NCBI RefSeq assembly: GCF_026870155.1
Contig: NZ_CP113975.1
Coordinates: 248,001-312,000, forward strand
DNA from: Flavobacterium marginilacus
Lineage (GTDB): Bacteria > Bacteroidota > Bacteroidia > Flavobacteriales > Flavobacteriaceae
Direction: 5' to 3'
DNA: 64,000 nt
The position numbers and the translations under genes are program-made. The notes beneath the pieces were generated by a model. That model saw only the letters and a program-made list of their open reading frames with translations, was not told the DNA's origin and did no database searches. Below, piece after piece: positions 9,798-18,679 of this stretch. The number at the start of each line of letters is the position of its first letter. Position 1 is the stretch's first letter.

Positions 9798-10565
9798 TTG
9801 AAAACAGCTATCCTGCAATCTGCATTAGTTTGGGAAAATCCCCAAGCCAATCGAAATCATTTCGAAAAAAAAATCAATGCTATTGATGAAACAGTAGATT
9901 TGATTGTACTTCCTGAAATGTTCTCGACGGGTTTCACGATGAATTCATCAGCAGTTGCCGAAACCATGCAGGGAGAAACTGTTTTATGGCTGCAGTCTTT
10001 GGCGAAAGCCAAAAAAACAGCCATTACAGGAAGTTTGGTTATAACTGAGAATGGTAATTTCTATAACCGATTGGTATTTGTTTTTCCGTCGGGTGAAATT
10101 CAGTTTTATGATAAAAGGCATTTATTTACACTGGCAGGTGAAGACGAAATCTACACTGCAGGCAATAAAAAATTAATTGTTGAATATAAAGGCTGGAAAA
10201 TCTGTCCGTTAATCTGCTATGATTTACGATTCCCAGTTTTTGCCCGAAATGTCGAAGAATATGATTTGTTAATTTATGTTGCCAATTGGCCAAAAATAAG
10301 GATAAATGCCTGGGATTCTTTACTCAAAGCACGAGCCATAGAAAATGTGAGTTATACTATTGGAGTTAATAGGGTTGGGGAAGATGATAATAAATTTGTA
10401 CACAACGGACATTCCCAAGCGGTTGATTTCTTGGGAAATTATATTTTAGAACCTGTAGAGAATGAAGGCGTTTTTAAACTCGAATTGAATAAAGCTGAAC
10501 TGCTTCTGGCCAGAAAAAAATTCAATTTTTTAAATGACCGTGATGCTTTCACGCTAAAAAGCTGA
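9798..10565 (+). CDS. Nitrilase-superfamily amidohydrolase, omega-amidase (YafV) type
   Basis: This is a carbon-nitrogen hydrolase of about 255 residues. The expected Glu-Lys-Cys triad is visible: Glu in L-P-E-M-F-S-T-G-F, Lys in Y-D-K-R-H-L-F, and the nucleophile Cys in P-L-I-C-Y-D-L-R-F-P. These motifs are typical of the YafV/omega-amidase branch, which hydrolyses alpha-ketoglutaramate and related omega-amides in metabolite repair. No ATG occurs near the N-terminus. I use the TTG at 9798 because the upstream TTG at 9780 overlaps a promoter element. The last 12 bases overlap the convergent lipoprotein gene. Confidence 0.88.
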   Translation: MKTAILQSALVWENPQANRNHFEKKINAIDETVDLIVLPEMFSTGFTMNSSAVAETMQGETVLWLQSLAKAKKTAITGSLVITENGNFYNRLVFVFPSGEIQFYDKRHLFTLAGEDEIYTAGNKKLIVEYKGWKICPLICYDLRFPVFARNVEEYDLLIYVANWPKIRINAWDSLLKARAIENVSYTIGVNRVGEDDNKFVHNGHSQAVDFLGNYILEPVENEGVFKLELNKAELLLARKKFNFLNDRDAFTLKS

Positions 10566-12233
10566 TTTCTTTTTCTTCTTGTCAGCGTCTTTAGGTTTCT
10601 TCTTTTTGGGTTCTGGAGTATACGGAATACTTAAGTCGAAGGTTTCCTGCTGATCAAAATTAGCATGAAGTTCTATATCCTTAGAATAAACAACTTCTTC
10701 GGCTTGTCGTTTTTCAAGATAATCTCCGGTATCCCATTCCTTATTTTTATTGTCATCATAAATTGCCCTAACACCATATACGCCGGGTTCTAGCAAATTA
10801 AATTCAAGTTCGGTTTTTCCTTCAGTATATTGGCTTGCTTTTATAATATCTCCTTTATCATTGGTCAGTTCGATAATAACCGGAAAGCGATTTACATTTT
10901 TTAAAGAAAGAATGATGTTTCCGTAATCAGCAAAATTTCGAGTCTCTGTTTTAAAATCTAAAGTGTCATTCTTTTTTTCAAAAAAATCGGTAACAGCGCC
11001 CGGCATCATCTTAAAATTATATTTCTGCGCTTCATCGATTTTAAAATCAACATATAACTGCTGGTTAAACTCATCATAAGCTGTAGTAAAAGGCACAGCA
11101 GCTGAATCTTTGTCTGTAAGCGTCATTTTAGATTTGTCAAAATTAATAAGAGGAAGACTGGATTCCAATGTAAATCGGTCTCTAAAATTAAGTGAACCAG
11201 CTTGCAGGGCTTTGATGCTCAACGTGTCGTTTTTTTGTTTTTTAATTTTAAAAGAGAAGTCTTTCGAGTATTTGCCTTTTTCGATATGCATTGAGAGAGA
11301 ATCAGTCTTCAGCGGTTTATACCAAACCTGCAGAGAGTCTTTCTTACCCATTTTAGTAATAATAGCCGGCACTATTTCGTTATGATTTTTCAAAGTAAGT
11401 TTTGCCAGTTCACTATTCTTTCCAGAACTTCCTTCATAACCTACTATTAATCGGTTTCCAGATGCCTGAGTGGGTCTAATTGCTTTAAATGGTAATGTCA
11501 TTTTAAATAATTCCAACTCAAAAACGGTGTCATTTGGAATCGTTACAATGCCTTTGTTAAACCCAATTAAATCCGATTTTGGATTGAATTTATTATTGCT
11601 GTTATTGTCTTTAAGTGCAACCAGAAAGTATTTTCCAGCTTTTAAATTCTCCAATCGGAACGTTTTTAAACTATCCAAAGTATTGGTAATGTAACGCGGA
11701 TTTTCTTTGTAAATAGTCGAATCATTAAATTTTTCGTTTGCTTCATAAAGCATAATAGAAACAAACGAAGCCACTTCTTTCTCATGAGCATCTTTTACTC
11801 TCCCGCCAAGAGCTAGTGAATCAATATAATTTCCCGTCGAAAACACATATTTAAACTGGTTGTAGGGATTGCCCTCGTTGTTATCGGCAATACTTTGGCC
11901 AAAATTCATGCTGTAAGTAGTATCTGGTGCCAAAGTATCATTAATAGTAATTGTTAATGTTTTCGAGGCCGTCGTAGGAAGAACAAGTAATTCATTTTTC
12001 ATAGGAGGCGAAACAATCAATTGCTTATTTAAATTTTTAAGTTTGATATTTTCGTCAAAAGTAAGTTTGATTTTATTCCCAGTAAATTTAATAGAATAAT
12101 TTTCGGGGTAACTGGATTTCAAAGTAGGTGCAATGGTGTCTTTCGCGCCACCGGTAATAGAACCTCTTTTGGCACAGCTTATAAAAAAAATCAGAAGCAA
12201 AAAAGGAATATATTTAAAATGTTTTTTGAACAT
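10554..12233 (-). CDS. Ig-like (SbsA/Big_5) domain lipoprotein
   Basis: The 559-residue protein has a lipoprotein signal peptide with I-S-C-A and then R-G-S-I-T-G-G. An Ig-like domain follows at about residues 35-130 (T-I-A-P-T-L-K-S-S-Y-P-E-N, L-T-F-D-E-N-I). The body is rich in beta-strand, and the tail is highly basic (K-K-K-K-P-K-D-A-D-K-K-K-K-K). This architecture is widely conserved in Flavobacteriia, where it is usually annotated only as an Ig-like domain protein. An acidic D-N-K-N-K-E-W-D-T-G-D loop near residue 500 resembles a calcium-binding turn. Its 3' end overlaps the convergent nitrilase gene by 12 bases. Confidence 0.85.
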   Translation of the reverse strand: MFKKHFKYIPFLLLIFFISCAKRGSITGGAKDTIAPTLKSSYPENYSIKFTGNKIKLTFDENIKLKNLNKQLIVSPPMKNELLVLPTTASKTLTITINDTLAPDTTYSMNFGQSIADNNEGNPYNQFKYVFSTGNYIDSLALGGRVKDAHEKEVASFVSIMLYEANEKFNDSTIYKENPRYITNTLDSLKTFRLENLKAGKYFLVALKDNNSNNKFNPKSDLIGFNKGIVTIPNDTVFELELFKMTLPFKAIRPTQASGNRLIVGYEGSSGKNSELAKLTLKNHNEIVPAIITKMGKKDSLQVWYKPLKTDSLSMHIEKGKYSKDFSFKIKKQKNDTLSIKALQAGSLNFRDRFTLESSLPLINFDKSKMTLTDKDSAAVPFTTAYDEFNQQLYVDFKIDEAQKYNFKMMPGAVTDFFEKKNDTLDFKTETRNFADYGNIILSLKNVNRFPVIIELTNDKGDIIKASQYTEGKTELEFNLLEPGVYGVRAIYDDNKNKEWDTGDYLEKRQAEEVVYSKDIELHANFDQQETFDLSIPYTPEPKKKKPKDADKKKKKSAF

Positions 12234-12331
12234 AATGTGCTAAAATTTTATTTTACAAAATAACAATTATATTTACTGTAATCGAAATATTTTGCAAATT
12301 ATTAGGAGCTGTTTAACTTTGTTGAATCTTC

Positions 12332-12413
12332 GATTTCCTGCTTTCCGCTGTATCTTTTTATAAAGGAAAGAAAAATTGCTTTATAAAAAGGATGCCGCTA
12401 CCATCTTGGCTAT
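12332..12413 (-). repeat. Degenerate copy of the palindromic intergenic repeat
   Basis: Read on the minus strand, this segment shows TAGCC..GAT, AGCGG.ATCCTTTTT, a spacer, AAAAAGAT..AGCGGA and AGC.GGAAAT. These blocks follow the same order as in the copies at 32290-32386, 34877-34979 and 53291-53362. It is the most diverged of the four. Confidence 0.5.
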
Positions 12414-12468
12414 GGATTTGTAGTGACTGAAACCCTCTTTTTAATGACCATTTCTCGTGTGAATTCAT

Positions 12469-12476
12469 TAAATTTG
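12469..12476 (+). promoter_or_regulatory. Putative -7 promoter element of queD-lpxH
   Basis: TAAATTTG matches TAnnTTTG and lies 19 bases before the queD ATG. No -33 TTG is evident. Confidence 0.4.
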
Positions 12477-12495
12477 CACCCAAAATAAAACTTCA

Positions 12496-12948
12496 ATGAG
12501 CAATATCAGAATCACCAAACAATTTAATTTTGAAACCGGCCACGCTTTGTATGGTTACGACGGAAAGTGTAAAAATGTGCATGGCCATAGTTATAAATTA
12601 TCTGTTACCGTTATTGGAAAACCAATTACTGATCGTAATAACGTAAAGTTTGGTATGGTCATTGATTTTTCGGATTTAAAAAAGATAGTAAAAGAAGAGA
12701 TTGTTGATCAGTTTGATCATGCGACTGTTTTTAATGAAACTACTCCTCATATTGAATTGGCTAATGAATTAAAAGATCGCGGTCACCATGTAATATTGGT
12801 TGATTATCAGCCTACAAGTGAAAATATGGTAGTTGATTTTTCGCAAAGAATTATCAAAAGATTACCTTCGAATATTAAACTTTTTTCTTTGAAACTGCAG
12901 GAAACCGAGTCATCTTTTGCTGAATGGTTTGCAAGTGACAATCAATAA
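12496..12948 (+). CDS. queD: 6-carboxytetrahydropterin synthase (QueD/PTPS family)
   Basis: The 150-residue protein belongs to the pyruvoyl-tetrahydropterin synthase fold. His16, His29 and His31 are the zinc ligands. Cys25 lies in the pattern C-x-x-x-H-G-H, which marks the QueD branch that makes 6-carboxytetrahydropterin from dihydroneopterin triphosphate for queuosine and 7-deazaguanine synthesis. The catalytic Asp-His pair appears in Q-F-D-H-A-T-V-F, and P-T-S-E-N-M is the substrate-binding Glu segment. lpxH follows 19 bases downstream, probably in the same transcript although the functions are unrelated. Confidence 0.92.
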   Translation: MSNIRITKQFNFETGHALYGYDGKCKNVHGHSYKLSVTVIGKPITDRNNVKFGMVIDFSDLKKIVKEEIVDQFDHATVFNETTPHIELANELKDRGHHVILVDYQPTSENMVVDFSQRIIKRLPSNIKLFSLKLQETESSFAEWFASDNQ

Positions 12949-12967
12949 TTTATCTACAAAGTAATTC

Positions 12968-13723
12968 ATGCAGTTATCCAATAATAAAAAAATTTACTTC
13001 GCATCCGATCAGCATTTTGGTGCGCCAACACCTGAATTAAGTTTTCCAAGAGAACAAAAATTTGTCGCTTGGCTTGACGAAGTAAAAAAAGATGCGGAAG
13101 CTATTTTTTTACTGGGCGATTTATTTGATTTTTGGTTCGAATATAAAACTGTCGTTCCCAAAGGATTTGTCCGTATTTTAGGCAAGCTGGCCGAAATCCG
13201 TGACAGCGGAATACCGATTTATTTCTTTGTAGGAAATCATGATTTATGGATGTCTGATTATTTTGAAACAGAGTTAAATATTCCTGTTTACCACGATAAT
13301 AAAGAATTTACTTTTAACAATAAAACCTTTTTGATTGGTCATGGCGACGGAAAAGGTCCTGGCGATAAAGGATACAAACGAATGAAAAAGGTATTCACTA
13401 ATCCATTTTCAAAATGGCTGTATCGCTGGCTTCATCCGGATATTGGAGTTAAATTGGCACAATATCTTTCAGTGAAAAACAAGCTGATTTCCGGCGAAGC
13501 TGATGTGAAATTTCTCGGTGATGAAAATGAATGGTTAATACTTTATGCGAAACGTAAATTAGAAACTAAGCATTATAATTATTTTATCTTTGGACATCGC
13601 CATCTGCCAATGATAAAAACTGTAGGCGAAAATTCGGAGTATGTTAATCTGGGTGATTGGATTAGTTATTTCACTTATGGTGTTTTTGATGGAGAAACAT
13701 TTGAAGTGAAAAAATTCGAATAA
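12968..13723 (+). CDS. lpxH: UDP-2,3-diacylglucosamine diphosphatase, LpxH type
   Basis: This 251-residue calcineurin-like metallophosphoesterase hydrolyses UDP-2,3-diacylglucosamine to lipid X in lipid A synthesis. The metal-site motifs are in order: D14-x-H16, G-D51-L-F-D, G-N90-H-D-L-W, I-G-H-G-D-G and F-G-H-R-H. The middle segment K-G-Y-K-R-M-K-K-V-F fits the helical cap that binds the acyl chains in LpxH. The length agrees with Bacteroidota LpxH. Confidence 0.88.
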   Translation: MQLSNNKKIYFASDQHFGAPTPELSFPREQKFVAWLDEVKKDAEAIFLLGDLFDFWFEYKTVVPKGFVRILGKLAEIRDSGIPIYFFVGNHDLWMSDYFETELNIPVYHDNKEFTFNNKTFLIGHGDGKGPGDKGYKRMKKVFTNPFSKWLYRWLHPDIGVKLAQYLSVKNKLISGEADVKFLGDENEWLILYAKRKLETKHYNYFIFGHRHLPMIKTVGENSEYVNLGDWISYFTYGVFDGETFEVKKFE

Positions 13724-13800
13724 AAACCTTTGACAATATAAGTCTTTTTAAGGACATTTAGTTTTTACTTTAAATAACATCAAAGTTTAGAAATTAAAGA

Positions 13801-14700
13801 ATGAAAGAAGATTATATAAAAAGGATAAACACCATTTTACTGTTCATTGACGACAATCTGGACTCGGAATTATCGTTAGAAATTATTGCCAGTATCGGGT
13901 CATATTCTCCATTTCATTTTCATCGGATTTTTAAAGCGATAACAAATGAAACTTTAAACGCATACATCACTCGAAAAAGAATTGAAAAAACGGCATCGAT
14001 ACTTTTGCATCAAAAAAATGTAAGCATAACTGAACTTTCGCTTCAATACGGATTCAGCAGCAACTCCTCCTTTACAAAAACGTTCAAAAAATTTTACGGA
14101 ATAAGTCCTTCAGACTTTCGAAAATCAAGCCCCAGTAAATATAGCAAGATCAGACAAGCTGAAAGCAAGAATGGACAACAAAACGGATTGTTTGAAGAAT
14201 ATATTTGCAGCATTACGAATCACGTTAATTGGATTAAAATGAATGCAAAAATTGAAATTATAGAAATGCCAAAACTAGATTTGGCTTTTATCACTCAAAT
14301 TGGTCACGAAGGATTAGGAAATGCTTACGGTAGATTGATGCAGTGGGCAATTCCTAAGGGTCTTTTGAAAGAAGATTCTAAAATGCTGACTATTTATCAC
14401 GATAGTTTTAAAATAACTGACCCTAATAAAGTTAGAATGAGTGCCTGCCTTATTTTAAAAGAAAAAATCAAAGCGGATGGCGAAATTGGCTTGACAGCAA
14501 TCGAAAAAGGAAAATGTATTGTGGGGCATTTTGAAATTGGAATTCATGAATTTGAAAAAGCTTGGACTGGTCTTTTTATTTGGATGAACGAAAATGGTTT
14601 TAAGAAAGCAGACCGAAATCCGTTTGAAATCTATCACAACAACTTTAATGAGCATCCTGAAAAAATAGCTATTGTTGATTTTTGCATTCCTGTGGAATAA
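13801..14700 (+). CDS. AraC-family regulator with GyrI-like effector domain
   Basis: The 299-residue protein starts with a double helix-turn-helix of the AraC/XylS type at about residues 8-110 (S-P-F-H-F-H-R-I-F-K, and I-T-E-L-S-L-Q-Y-G-F-S-S-N-S-S-F-T-K-T-F-K-K). The C-terminal 155 residues resemble a GyrI-like small-molecule-binding domain (A-F-I-T-Q-I-G-H-E-G near its start, A-I-V-D-F-C-I-P-V at the end). This Rob/SoxS-like architecture usually answers xenobiotics. It stands alone, so the target cannot be named. Confidence 0.88.
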   Translation: MKEDYIKRINTILLFIDDNLDSELSLEIIASIGSYSPFHFHRIFKAITNETLNAYITRKRIEKTASILLHQKNVSITELSLQYGFSSNSSFTKTFKKFYGISPSDFRKSSPSKYSKIRQAESKNGQQNGLFEEYICSITNHVNWIKMNAKIEIIEMPKLDLAFITQIGHEGLGNAYGRLMQWAIPKGLLKEDSKMLTIYHDSFKITDPNKVRMSACLILKEKIKADGEIGLTAIEKGKCIVGHFEIGIHEFEKAWTGLFIWMNENGFKKADRNPFEIYHNNFNEHPEKIAIVDFCIPVE

Positions 14701-15158
14701 CTAACCGCTAAATCAATTCTTCTTTAAAAACAAAAGAGATACTCCATAGACCCGACAGGAATAGGAACTGCCGTCGGCCGCCAGCCTTCTAAACCGCACA
14801 GTAATTCAAAAGAAAGAGAGTTTAGTGTCTGGGGAAAAATATTTTAAAAAGAATTGATGATTTCTTGTGCTGTATGATGAGTTGACGGCACCGAAAAAAT
14901 AAATTTTCTAACTTTTATAAAGGAATTATCAATAAGATTTGTATTGGCCACATCAAATAGCTAATAGCAATCATTATTGGCAGATTCAATTTCTTTTTAA
15001 TGGATAATGCAGTCAAGAGAAAAGTGCTGACACCTAAAATTGAAATTATCGAAAGCGTCCCCGATACAATTATGCCTTGGTTTAAGTGAATGGGACTTAA
15101 TCCTTGTTTAAAAAGAGAAGCAGTTTTATTTTTTAATGTATTGAATCTTTTTTCTCAA
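14701..15158. other. Gene-poor interval with an inverted-repeat segment and a gene remnant
   Basis: Between the AraC gene and the convergent MFS gene there is no full gene. An inverted repeat bounds 14711-14862 (arms of about 18 bases, AATCAATTCTTC... against its near reverse complement). Its interior contains a GC-richer stretch (14755-14785) unlike the surrounding AT-rich DNA. The right part, 14915-15154, holds a membrane-protein-like frame without a start codon. Confidence 0.5.
14915..15154 (-). pseudogene. Possible remnant of a small membrane protein gene (no start codon)
   Basis: The minus strand is open for 79 codons right after the MFS stop codon and encodes a basic stretch followed by two convincing transmembrane helices (roughly G-I-I-V-S-G-T-L-S-I-I-S-I-L-G-V and L-P-I-M-I-A-I-S-Y-L-M-W-P-I). 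No ATG, GTG or TTG lies where a start would be needed. I read it as the tail of a decayed gene. Translation from a non-standard codon cannot be excluded. Confidence 0.35.
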
Positions 15159-16433
15159 TTATTTGTGGTTTTCGTGTTCTTCTAAGTCTTTTTGTAAATC
15201 CAGCGTTCTAAATCCCGGTAGTTTCAGTCCTGTAAAGATTACGACCAACAATGTCATGCTTCCTCCAAAAACAACTGCCGAAACAGCTCCCATAAGCTTT
15301 GCTGTCAATCCGCTTTCGAAAGCGCCTAATTCATTCGAAGAACCCACAAATATCGAATTCACTGCAGATACACGCCCTCGCATATGATCCGGAGTTTTTA
15401 GCTGTAAAATCGTCTGGCGGATCACTACTGAAAAACCATCGGTAACACCGCTCATAAACAAAGCAAAAACAGATAACCAAAACCAGGTTGAAAGCCCAAA
15501 AACAATAATACATATACCAAAACCAAAAATAGCAGCCAAAAGCTTAATTCCTGCGTTTTTGTAAAAAGGCAGATGAGTAGAAACGAACATCGTCAGCAAT
15601 GCACCTACAGCCGGAGCAGCTCTTAAAATACCAAAACCTTCGGGACCTACTTTTAAAATATCCTGTGCGAAGATAGGCAGTAATGCCACTGCACCGCCAA
15701 AAAGAACTGCCACCATATCGAGAGTCAATGCTCCCAAAATAGATTTATTGGTAAAAACAAATTTGACTCCTTCCTTTAAACTTTCCATCACTGGCTCTCC
15801 GATTTTTGTGTTTAAAATAGGCTTCTTGGAAATTTGTGTTAGAATCAATAAAGCAAAAACGGAACAGGCAAAAATAGAACACATAGACCAATGAACTCCA
15901 ATCCAGGTAATCGAAAATCCCGCCACAGCAGGTCCCGCCACAGATCCAATCTGCCAAACCGAACTGCTCCAGGTAGCAGCATTCGGATAAGCTTTTTTAG
16001 GAACAATCAATGCCAAAAGAGAAAAGATTGTCGGCCCAAGAAAAGACCGAACCAATCCGCCTAGAAAAACCAAAAAATAAATAGAATACAAAATCGCATT
16101 GGTAGACCATCCGCTCACAATTTTTGGCCAAGTAAGTAAAAATAATCCAAAACTTATGATTGAAAACCCTAGAATACATTTAAGAAGCATTCCTTTTTTC
16201 TCTTTCTGATCTACAATATGACCGGCAAATAATGCCATTCCAATGGCCGGAATCACTTCCATCAATCCGATCATTCCCAGCGAAAGTGCGCTTTTTGTTA
16301 AACTATATACTTCCCATTCTATGATGATAAACTGCATTGACCACGCAAAAACCATAGCAAAACGCAATAATAAAAACACGTTAAACTCTCTATAGCGCAG
16401 GGCTGCATAAGGATCATTTTTCTTCTTACTCAT
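15159..16433 (-). CDS. Major facilitator superfamily transporter (EntS-like exporter)
   Basis: The 424-residue protein has about 12 hydrophobic helices. The loop after helix 2, G-H-I-V-D-Q-K-E-K-K, corresponds to the MFS motif-A region. Overall it resembles the MFS_3/EntS branch, a group of efflux carriers, but the substrate is unknown. It begins 8 bases after recJ on the same strand, so the two are probably cotranscribed. The C-terminus is a short acidic tail ending H-E-N-H-K. Confidence 0.85.
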   Translation of the reverse strand: MSKKKNDPYAALRYREFNVFLLLRFAMVFAWSMQFIIIEWEVYSLTKSALSLGMIGLMEVIPAIGMALFAGHIVDQKEKKGMLLKCILGFSIISFGLFLLTWPKIVSGWSTNAILYSIYFLVFLGGLVRSFLGPTIFSLLALIVPKKAYPNAATWSSSVWQIGSVAGPAVAGFSITWIGVHWSMCSIFACSVFALLILTQISKKPILNTKIGEPVMESLKEGVKFVFTNKSILGALTLDMVAVLFGGAVALLPIFAQDILKVGPEGFGILRAAPAVGALLTMFVSTHLPFYKNAGIKLLAAIFGFGICIIVFGLSTWFWLSVFALFMSGVTDGFSVVIRQTILQLKTPDHMRGRVSAVNSIFVGSSNELGAFESGLTAKLMGAVSAVVFGGSMTLLVVIFTGLKLPGFRTLDLQKDLEEHENHK

Positions 16434-16441
16434 AGTCTTTT

Positions 16442-18130
16442 CTATTTAATATCTTTCAATCGCAATTGAATGCTCACTTTGTCATTCCACTCATTTTCAT
16501 CGATACAGTATACGGCATCGAATTCCTGCTGACTGTTAGTCAAATCTTTTTTATTTCCCAACCCAAAGCCAATTGCAGCAAAACCTTCGGAGTTATTTTG
16601 TTTTACAAACAGTTTTAAATGTTCGTCCTCGGATCCTAATGTTTTGGCATAACCTGTATCTTTTATTTTTTTTGTCAAAAAAACAGGCGTCATATTTTGA
16701 GGGCCAAAAGGTTCAAATTGTTTTAAAATCCGGATTAATTTTGGTGAAATGTCTGCAAAATTAATTTCGGCGTCAATGGTGATTTCTGGGGTTAAATGAT
16801 CGGGATGAATAGTTTCTTCAACTATTTTTTCAAAAGCATTTTTAAAACTTTGATAATTTTCTGCCGCCAAAGTCATCCCTGCGGCATACATATGTCCTCC
16901 AAACTGTTCTAAATGTTCTGAACAGGCTTCGAGAGCATTGTACACATCAAACCCTTTTACAGATCGTGCAGAAGCGGCATATTTGTCTCCGCTTTTTGTA
17001 AAAACCAATGTTGGGCGGTAATAAGTTTCAATTAATCGGGAAGCTACAATTCCAATCACGCCTTTGTGCCAATCTTCTTGAAAAACTACCGAAGTAAAGT
17101 TTTTTTCTTCCTGATTTTGTGTAATCTGCTGGAGTGCTTCTTTAGTGATTTGTTTGTCTAAATCCTTTCGGTCCGAATTATATTGTTCAATTTCGGAAGC
17201 AAATTGCTGTGCCTGTTCAAAATTAAATTCGGTTAACAATTCAACGGCATGATTACCGTGTTTGATACGTCCGGCAGCGTTGATTCGAGGGGCAATTATA
17301 AAAACAACATCGGTAATATCGAGTGTTTTCTTTTTTATTTGATGTATTAATGCTTTAATTCCTGGTCTTGGCTGTGAATTGATTACCTGTAATCCGAAAT
17401 AGGCCAAAACACGATTTTCGCCAGTCATAGGAACAATGTCAGCGGCTATTGCAGTAGCAACTAAATCAAGATATAATACTAAATCCTCAATCGTTTGGTT
17501 TCTGTTTGTCCCCAAAGCCTGAATAAGCTTGAAACCCACTCCGCAGCCGCACAATTCGTCATAAGGATAATTGCAGTCTTCGCGTTTTGGATCGAGAACC
17601 GCTACGGCTTCTGGCAAAACTGCTCCGGGTCTGTGGTGGTCACAAATGATGAAATCAATGTTTCGTTCTTTTGCGTAAGCGATATGATCGATTGATTTTA
17701 TACCACAGTCCAAAGCTATGATTAATGAAAATCCGTTGTCGTCGGCAAAATCAATTCCCTTAAAAGAAATTCCATAGCCCTCATCATATCGATCGGGAAT
17801 ATAAGTAGCAATATTTGGGTAATAGCTTTTCAAATAGGACGAAACCAGCGAAACAGCCGTTGTACCATCAACATCATAATCGCCAAATATGAGTATGTTT
17901 TCCTGATTTTGAATTGCTCTTTCGATGCGTTCGACAGCTTTGTCCATGTCCTTCATCAGGTAAGGATCGTGCAGATCGTCTAACGTTGGACGAAAAAATT
18001 GTTTGGCCTGCTCAAAAGTTTCAATTCCTCTTTGGATTAGTAAAGTGGCGACAAAGTCTTCTATGTTAAGAGCCTGAGCTAAGTGCTTTATTTTTTCTTC
18101 TGAAGGTTTTGGCTTAATTGTCCAACGCAT
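16442..18130 (-). CDS. recJ: Single-stranded-DNA-specific exonuclease RecJ
   Basis: The 562-residue protein is a DHH-family 5'-3' exonuclease acting in recombination and mismatch repair. The metal-binding motif D84-Y-D-V-D-G-T-T is followed by D-C-G-I-K, then the signature C-D164-H-H at 163-166. The DHHA1 domain shows R-I-N-A-A-G-R-I and later G-G-H-M-Y-A-A-G-M-T. The C-terminal OB-like domain (P-F-G-P-Q-N-M-T-P-V-F) is intact. An MFS gene follows 8 bases downstream. Confidence 0.95.
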   Translation of the reverse strand: MRWTIKPKPSEEKIKHLAQALNIEDFVATLLIQRGIETFEQAKQFFRPTLDDLHDPYLMKDMDKAVERIERAIQNQENILIFGDYDVDGTTAVSLVSSYLKSYYPNIATYIPDRYDEGYGISFKGIDFADDNGFSLIIALDCGIKSIDHIAYAKERNIDFIICDHHRPGAVLPEAVAVLDPKREDCNYPYDELCGCGVGFKLIQALGTNRNQTIEDLVLYLDLVATAIAADIVPMTGENRVLAYFGLQVINSQPRPGIKALIHQIKKKTLDITDVVFIIAPRINAAGRIKHGNHAVELLTEFNFEQAQQFASEIEQYNSDRKDLDKQITKEALQQITQNQEEKNFTSVVFQEDWHKGVIGIVASRLIETYYRPTLVFTKSGDKYAASARSVKGFDVYNALEACSEHLEQFGGHMYAAGMTLAAENYQSFKNAFEKIVEETIHPDHLTPEITIDAEINFADISPKLIRILKQFEPFGPQNMTPVFLTKKIKDTGYAKTLGSEDEHLKLFVKQNNSEGFAAIGFGLGNKKDLTNSQQEFDAVYCIDENEWNDKVSIQLRLKDIK

Positions 18131-18279
18131 TTTTTATGGAGGTTTGATAAATTGTATGTAAAATCAAGTGTATTCTAGCAACAATTTTTAGGATACGAAT
18201 TTAATTTTTTTAAATCAAAACAGACGACAATTGTTTCTTAAATTATTGGGACAAAAGTAAAATATCCGATAAAAAATAG

Positions 18280-18287
18280 TAACTTTG
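18280..18287 (+). promoter_or_regulatory. Putative -7 promoter element of hipBA
   Basis: TAACTTTG matches TAnnTTTG, 38 bases before the hipB ATG. No properly spaced -33 TTG is visible, as might be expected for a repressed promoter. Confidence 0.45.
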
Positions 18288-18308
18288 AAACAAATAAGCT
18301 TCGTTATA

Positions 18309-18343
18309 ATTAAAAACAATATATAATGGAACAAAAAAGCTAC
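18309..18343 (+). repeat. Direct repeat, copy 1: hipB leader and first codons
   Basis: The last 21 bases (18323-18343) match 20001-20021 at 19 of 21 positions, and the eight bases ATTAAAAA at 18309 recur at 19988. The second copy lies just after hipA. Confidence 0.6.
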
Positions 18344-18679
18344 TATAAAAACTGGTATGCATTGACAGACAATGCCATTGTAGAGACACTTTGCAAAAGT
18401 ATCAAACAAATGCGTTTGAATAGAAATATCTCGCAGGAAGAACTTTCCGAAAGATCAGGTGTCAACAGGATTACAATCAGCAGGATGGAAACCGGAAAAG
18501 CAATCAATTTGATGACATTGATACAATTGCTTCGGGCTTTGGAAAAACTGGAATTGTTAAATTACCTGAACGAAGAACCCGAAATCAGTCCGATGATGGT
18601 GATGGAAGCCCAGAAAAAACTCCGCAAGAAAGCTTCGCCAACATCCCGAAATTCTAATTCTAACGAATACGGATTATGA
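18326..18679 (+). CDS. hipB: HipB-type antitoxin, XRE-family
   Basis: The 117-residue protein has a Cro/C1 helix-turn-helix at about residues 24-82 (N-I-S-Q-E-E-L-S-E-R-S-G-V-N-R-I-T-I-S-R-M-E-T-G-K). The tail is basic and serine/asparagine-rich. It lies directly upstream of hipA with a 4-base overlap (ATGA), the standard HipBA arrangement, where HipB neutralises HipA and represses the operon. Its first codons (M-E-Q-K-S-Y) are partly repeated after hipA at 20004. Confidence 0.88.
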   Translation: MEQKSYYKNWYALTDNAIVETLCKSIKQMRLNRNISQEELSERSGVNRITISRMETGKAINLMTLIQLLRALEKLELLNYLNEEPEISPMMVMEAQKKLRKKASPTSRNSNSNEYGL

